A stretch of 64,000 nucleotides of DNA from Hydrangea macrophylla (taxonomy: Eukaryota > Streptophyta > Magnoliopsida > Cornales > Hydrangeaceae), in the NCBI GenBank assembly GCA_033977485.1, contig CM066994.1:45037155-45101154 (forward strand). Direction: 5' to 3'. Positions 58,899-64,000 of this stretch are shown in pieces. The position numbers and the translations under genes are program-made. The notes beneath the pieces were generated by a model that was not told where the DNA came from, did not search any database, and saw only the letters and a list, made by a program, of their open reading frames with translations. Each line of letters begins with the position of its first letter. Within the stretch, counting starts at the first letter, position 1.

Positions 58899-60950
58899 TG
58901 GTTTCAAGCTCGAAAAGGCTCTCCAAGAAGGCTAAGGAACGAGTGAAGATCAAGACCCAACATCCAGAGTTGATTTTGAAAGACCCCCAATGTCATCTTT
59001 TGGCCGTGGCTTTAGCGAGTCAGGTATGTGAAACTTCGGCAGTTCAGGACTATATTTGTGCAAGATGCTAGTTATGTGACTATAGTGTGCATTTAGAATT
59101 CATTGGAAGTTCATTTTATGCTCGTTTGTTGATTTTGCGAAGTTGGACTTTGGGCTGTGAATAGTGATTTTGTGCCTATTTTTGCTATTTTTGATGCGTG
59201 CTAGTGCCGAATGTGGCCTTGAAGGGCCACAGTAGTCTTGCCCATGCTTTCATGTGGTACACTCAGTTATCACTCACTATTCGGCACATGGTTAATGATG
59301 CTGAGTTCGGCGATTTTGTCTGCCTGGTTTCAAAGAGTATAAATGCTGTGGCACATTTCTGTGCTTTGGCTGAGAGATGGTGGGACACCACCAATATATT
59401 CCATCTTCTATTCAGTGAGATGACGATGACGCCTTTTGACTTTTCAATGATAACTGGCAGGGTTGGCGGGAAGAGCCTAATTTTGGACTACTTACATGAG
59501 ATTAATCCTAAGGCTATTGAGACACTGATTGGGGCCGTTCCTCCAAATCAGTTCACTTGTGGATGGCTTTACCGGACCTATGGAAAGGGGAGGCATAACC
59601 TGAATGACCATCAACTATTGCGAATCTTCTTTCTATATGTCCTTGGCTATTCGATCTTCGTGACACAGAACTATCGGGTGAGTCTGAAGCTCCTTTCTTA
59701 TTTGGCAAACATTGACGAGATTCCTTCTTATGACTGGGGCGATTCCACCTTAGCCAATCTTTATAAGCACATAGGTGAAGTTTCTCGATGTAAAATTAAA
59801 TCTACCGGTGGGTTCTGGCGAGCTTGGAAGGTACATCCTGTAACTTTTCCTCTTTTAAGCTTTTGATTTCCCTGTTCTCCCTTTCTGATTTTTACTTTCT
59901 CTATACAGCTCTAGAGCTTTGAGTACCTGAAGAAGTTGGCTCCCTCTCCCGTCGATGAGTCAACTGAGGATGAAGATGGTATGGCCCCCTTTCCTTTTTT
60001 TCCCTCGGGGCTTAAGATGGCGAAGGGATGTTGTTGTGTCAAGAGCAGGCCGGGCCTATACGATTATTCTTTTGAGGAATTTCTTGTCTGAGCTGACCAT
60101 CCCTAATATCGAGTGGACACATTGGGAGAGTGTTTCCTATGCTGCCCCTGAGGAGATTCAGGTGGTCAAACCCCTTGCCTCTCGCCGACTTATGATGGAG
60201 AGTATTGATGGAAAGCAATGGTACCTTGGTGAATAAATGTCTCGGCCTACGTTCCTCATAATCCTCCCATGATGGATGCCGATGATCTTTCTAGTGCCAT
60301 TCTGGAGGCGACTTTGGCTAGCACTGATGCTTGGGACCACTTCTGTTCCGAGGCTGGTTATGAGACCTGCCGTTGCCACTTTACGATGCCCAATGTGAGT
60401 TCTTCTTGTTTTATACTTTTGTCTCTATTCGTCACCTATGTTTTTGACTCGTCTTTCTCCTAACTTGTTTTGTGCCTACAGTTTCACGGGCTATATAGGA
60501 GACAAGCTCCTCTAGCCTCTGATCCTATCCCTCCTTGGGACTAGACCATCAATGTTTTGGGTACTGATGGTTCCCCCCTGGTTATGGAGGTACCATGAGT
60601 CACATGCGGGTATCCTACCCCGCCAATAGGCATTTTCAACGTCTCTTGGAGTTATGCTGAGGAGGGTCACGCCTAGGCAGCTAGCTTACGATCTTTGGTC
60701 CTTACGCAAGACCACATGGAATGTCTCTAATTTTGTGCTTCTTAAGGTTAGGCGATTCTAATCCTAGGCTTTATCCTTGACAGATGGACGGAATGCGACA
60801 ATTTGCCACTAACCAGAAGGCGTCCTTGGTAAGTTTCCGACTTTACTCCATTTTTGTACCTTTGTTGGCTCGCGGCTGACTCTTTTTGTCTTGTTTGTGT
60901 GTGCAGTATCGCGGAGGTAGCACTGGCTCGTCAAGGTCCAGGTCAAGGTG
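58899..60950 (+). pseudogene. Plant mobile domain (PMD) gene, broken
   Basis: Exon 1 (58899-59023) begins MVSSSKRLSKKAKERVKIKTQHPELI and ends at a GT. Exon 2 (~59205-59830) carries the PMD core: VCLVSKSINAVAHFCALAERWWDTTNIFH ... MTPFDFSMITGRVGG ... LNDHQLLRIFFLYVLGYSIF ... GFWRAWK, then GT at 59831. The next exon after ...ctatacag has a TAG as its second codon (59913), where a tryptophan would fit. Further on, frame changes split SFEEFLSELTIPNIEWTHWESVSYAAPEEI from its neighbours, and more stops follow (60234, 60543). PMD proteins include the MAIN/MAIL group, and many copies sit in transposons. This copy appears dead. Exon borders beyond 59830 are uncertain. Confidence 0.7.
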
Positions 60951-60978
60951 CAGAGGTGGTAGGAGGCCATCGCTGGCG

Positions 60979-61400
60979 TACACTACACCATGTGGCCTCA
61001 TTACTAATGGATATTTTCGTTGGAAAAAAACATTACTAATAGATACATTCGTTAGCAAATTAGCGTTACTAATATTACTAACGGATAAAACTAACGGATT
61101 TTACTAACGAATATACAAATTAGCGTTACTAATATTACTAACGGATTTTACTAAATTAGCGTTAGTAAAATTAATTTTACTAACGAATATATCAGTTATA
61201 TCCGTTAGTAAATCAAATGATTTCTAAAGGATATATCCGTTAGAAAGCTACTAACTAGCAATTTTTTGAACTAATTTTAAAAGATTTATATTGAATACCA
61301 ACGATTTGGCAACAATTTCTAACGGATATATCCGTTAGTAATTTCCAAAAAAAAAAACGTAAAAAAAAAATACACTAACGGATTTACTAACAGATATATC
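60979..61400 (+). mobile_element. CACTA-like transposon left end with subterminal repeats
   Basis: cactacaccatgtgg at 60979 matches the CACTA terminus. It is followed by many copies of ttactaacgga and its inverse tccgttagta, spread from 61000 to about 61400, a typical CACTA subterminal repeat array where transposase binds. The right end is not certain: ccacaaggtgtagtt at ~63520 resembles the reverse of the left end but has no subterminal repeats beside it and no matching 3-bp duplication. No TnpA/TnpD gene recognised. Confidence 0.6.
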
Positions 61401-61556
61401 TGTTAGAAATATGCATAAATCTAAAAAAATATATTTATTTTAATTCTTTCCAAATTTATTTATTTATTTGCACTGAATTAACAAGCATATTAATCTACAT
61501 CAAACATAACCATAAGAAGTAAAACATTCATATAGATTCTTTTTGTCTTAGTATAA

Positions 61557-61558
<2 letters not shown>

Positions 61559-61607
<49 letters not shown>

Positions 61608-61608
61608 A

Positions 61609-61641
<33 letters not shown>

Positions 61642-61650
61642 TCTCTCTCC
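61559..61650. repeat. Compound (CT)n(CA)n(CT)n microsatellite
   Basis: About 12 CT, then about 13 CA, then more than 20 CT with one interruption. Likely length-variable. Confidence 0.95.
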
Positions 61651-63360
61651 CCAAACCTCACTCCGAGGAGTATGGAGTGTACTTGGCCATAGCTGGCTTA
61701 GTTCAGTGTTGAATTTGGTCCAGGGCAACCTCTTGCTCCCCATGCCTGCGCTTCATTGCAATCTTTTCATCATTCATGGTTTTGAATCAACTTCTCCCTC
61801 TTTGTGACATTAACAAGCTTTTAATTGAGAAGTGCAGCACTCTCATATATGGGTCAAGTGAAAACCTCACAAGCTTTCCTACGTTAACAAAGAAGTTGCG
61901 ACAAACGATTGAGAGCATTTGTTGTAAAAACTTAAGCAACACATAAAACTTGAAGCAAATGAATCTATGCGCATGCATACATAACATGAACAAAGAACAT
62001 AATAAACAATCATTTTGTATTCCCACCAGATATGAAAAATATCACTGAATGCTGCTAAGTTGGTGGGTGTTAAATCAACCCAAGCATTACTATGGTTGCT
62101 TAGTCATTAAAGCTCAAGTAAACAAATATAGCACTTTGAAGTTGACACCAAACCATTGTATTCAAGCAAATAGCAACCTCTTATAAAGGTAGTAGAATGA
62201 AATGAAAAATGAGGATGGGGCACTACCAAAGCTAACACGATTGACTCATTTTCAAATTTTTTTAGGAGCAATGTTATGGTTCCACTAATTCTATTCCAAA
62301 TGTGGTTCGCAACACATATAAGCAAAATATATTCATGTCACGGTTAAAAATAGCAGATTCATATCTAAAATTGACCATGCCTAGTTTTTTTCCCCTTCAT
62401 GTTACTAATGTGTCAACAAGTGTCATGTATTTTTTGATCTTTCAGTTTTTTACTATGGTGAATGTGATTTCAAGTCCAAGACTGTGATCCTATCCCCAAT
62501 GTTTTGTGCGTCTTTGCAATAGTCCCCCTTTGGATGAAATGAAAACATATCGTTATAGGAAACAAAATCTTCCTTCCCTGCACATTGCACTTCTTTCCAA
62601 CAGTATTGTAGCTAATCATTTCCTTGTGTATGTGAAGTTAAAGCAAATAGTTTACTCAAAAATTTATCACAGGGATCATTTCCAAGCTATATATATTTTT
62701 GAGGTTTAATTTAATCTAGTCCTAGCAGCAAGGTGCAAAGAAATAGGCCATGAAGACAACTATTATTTCTTGAGAGTTTTTTTTTTTTTTCATTAGAGTG
62801 GGTGAAACATCATATTTGTAATTTGTAAGTCCTAAAATATTTTAAAATTTCAGTGAGGTTAATACACAATTTTCAATTCTATCTTTCATTTAATGATGTC
62901 TTATTGGCCAGAGAGATCTTCTCTATATGTTTAACATTACAGGAAAAAAAAACTACATAAGCACAAGTCTCAACAACTTTCAGGTCTAATAAGAATATGT
63001 GGTACTAACTACATATAAAAAAGAAACATATATATCTCACTAAACATGATATATACCCAAAACGAGTTTTGTGGTTTGACATCTCTAAACTTCAAATCTT
63101 AGGATATAGGGACAGAACTTGATATGTCCAAAAGTAGGGCAGTGGTAAGCAGACACGTCCTAAACATATAGAAGATATATAGATGTGTATATAGGGTACA
63201 AGAGTATCAAATACTAACCGATTACAATGAGGTCAGTTAAATTCTTCTCCTTTTTGGTATATCAGCCTTTCAAACTAGATGGAATCTCTCCCATGCCCAC
63301 GTCTTTAAAACTTTTGGATTCAGGCCATATTCTTGCAACATGCAAAAAGTAAAAAAAGAG
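61651..63360. other. Unassigned stretch, perhaps interior of the CACTA-like element
   Basis: A short minus-strand phrase near 61700-61790 (DEKIAMKRRHGEQEVALDQIQ, then a stop) looks coding-like but is too short to assign. The rest is AT-rich with no supported gene. Confidence 0.35.
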
Positions 63361-63362
63361 GT

Positions 63363-63978
63363 TGATACGTCCAGAAATATTCTGCTAAAGCTAAACCGCC
63401 ACGTCAGTAGCGAAGGACCCGGGCTATCTGGAATGGGCGTTTGTGGCACACCAATCCCGAGGTCTTCGACTGTTACCGCTCGAGGTATTCACACAGCCCG
63501 GGCGTGCAGCGCAGTAGCTCTCCACAAGGTGTAGTTTGATAACCAAGCCGCTCAGCAGTTTTCTTATCTGGCCAGAAATCGATTAGGAAGGGTAAACGGT
63601 TTCCTAAACCACTTAGGAAACTCCCCTAAATTTGTGCAGATTAATTGCAATCAGATTAGGCTTCCAAATCTGCATACTTACCATGTACAGGTGGACTCTT
63701 TCATCTATAAAAGAAACCACCTACCCTCTTTACAGGAGGATTGCATTCTTGACCTAGAGAATAGCAGTTTATACCGATTCATACGCATACATCCGGCCAA
63801 TTTTACTGGTAGTGCTGCCCAAATTGTTGGCTCACCAGGCCCGCCGTCAATTTGTTAGTTAAGTGCTCCGACGCACCCGTGGACGTAGGTTACTTCATTA
63901 ACGAGGACAAACCACATACAACTGACTGTGTCTCAATATCTCTCTCTGAATCTCTCTTACCAATTATTGGCATCATCA
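63363..63978 (+). mobile_element. LTR of a further Ty3-type retrotransposon, 5' LTR
   Basis: It probably starts TGATACG at 63363 and ends ...CATCATCA at 63978, giving matching TGAT/ATCA termini. A TATA box (tctataaaag) is at about 63705. The primer site follows directly. The element's coding part lies beyond the window. The left border rests on the terminus match only. Confidence 0.6.
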
Positions 63979-63981
63979 GTA

Positions 63982-63998
63982 TGGCACCGTCTGTGGGA
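63982..63998 (+). promoter_or_regulatory. Primer binding site of the right-edge Ty3 element
   Basis: tggcaccgtctgtggga, three bases after the LTR end, is one base from the TGGCGCCGTCTGTGGGA site used by many plant Ty3 (Tat/Athila-type) elements. It shows that the internal region continues to the right. Confidence 0.75.
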
Positions 63999-64000
63999 AA

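Noticed and set aside
63515..63535. ggtgtagtt as the right end of the CACTA-like element
   Set aside because: The last base differs, the flanking 3 bases do not match those at the left end, and no subterminal repeats lie next to it. Kept only as a weak candidate.

Overview
This is nuclear DNA from a flowering plant, most likely a eudicot with an AT-rich, transposon-rich genome; I cannot name the species. The evidence is spliced genes of plant families (F-box/FBD, PBP1/KIC-like EF-hand), chromovirus and Tat-type LTR retrotransposons, Stowaway, PIF/Harbinger-like, Mutator-like and hAT elements, and a plant mobile domain (PMD) pseudogene. There are no bacterial or organellar genes, and I see no tRNA or rRNA gene.

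Layout. 1-11390: one tandem array of an 82-bp satellite (about 139 monomers, open at the window edge). 11391-11879: decayed array edge, then the 3' untranslated region and polypurine tract of a Tat/Ogre-like Ty3 element. 11880-~15298: its 3' LTR. ~15730-16078: remnant of a minus-strand Ty1/copia pol. 16079-28559: a minus-strand Tekay/Del-type chromovirus arranged LTR-internal-LTR-truncated internal, inserted into that copia element. 28560-~29829: the copia gag and protease start, plus its primer site. 30050-33900: MITEs, a hAT-like element, a Mutator-like element nested in a PIF-like element, and a SINE. 34939-41258: a three-exon F-box/FBD gene whose 3.6-kb intron 1 carries a three-deep nest (hAT, retroposon, hAT), each layer with its own target-site duplication. 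41500-48250: MITEs, long inverted repeats and a GGT-rich minisatellite built around a 22-bp palindrome. 49051-51007: a compact, internally deleted copia element with matching TSDs. 51953-52330: an intronless EF-hand gene on the minus strand. ~54770-58440: a second Tat-like LTR, minus strand, apparently solo, with two MITEs in it. 58899-~60950: a broken PMD gene, interrupted at 60979 by a CACTA-like terminus. ~63363-64000: the LTR and primer binding site of a further Ty3 element running off the window.

Only two genes look intact: the F-box/FBD gene and the EF-hand gene. Nothing suggests that they work together. The rest is a stratified record of insertion, recombination and decay. The strongest candidate for something undescribed is the 82-bp satellite. 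It has no net insertion or deletion across 11.3 kb, it carries a hairpin dyad in each unit with a paired-change variant, it has overlapping 24- and 56-monomer segment duplications, and it sits in the 3' region of a retrotransposon, which is where new plant satellites are known to arise.
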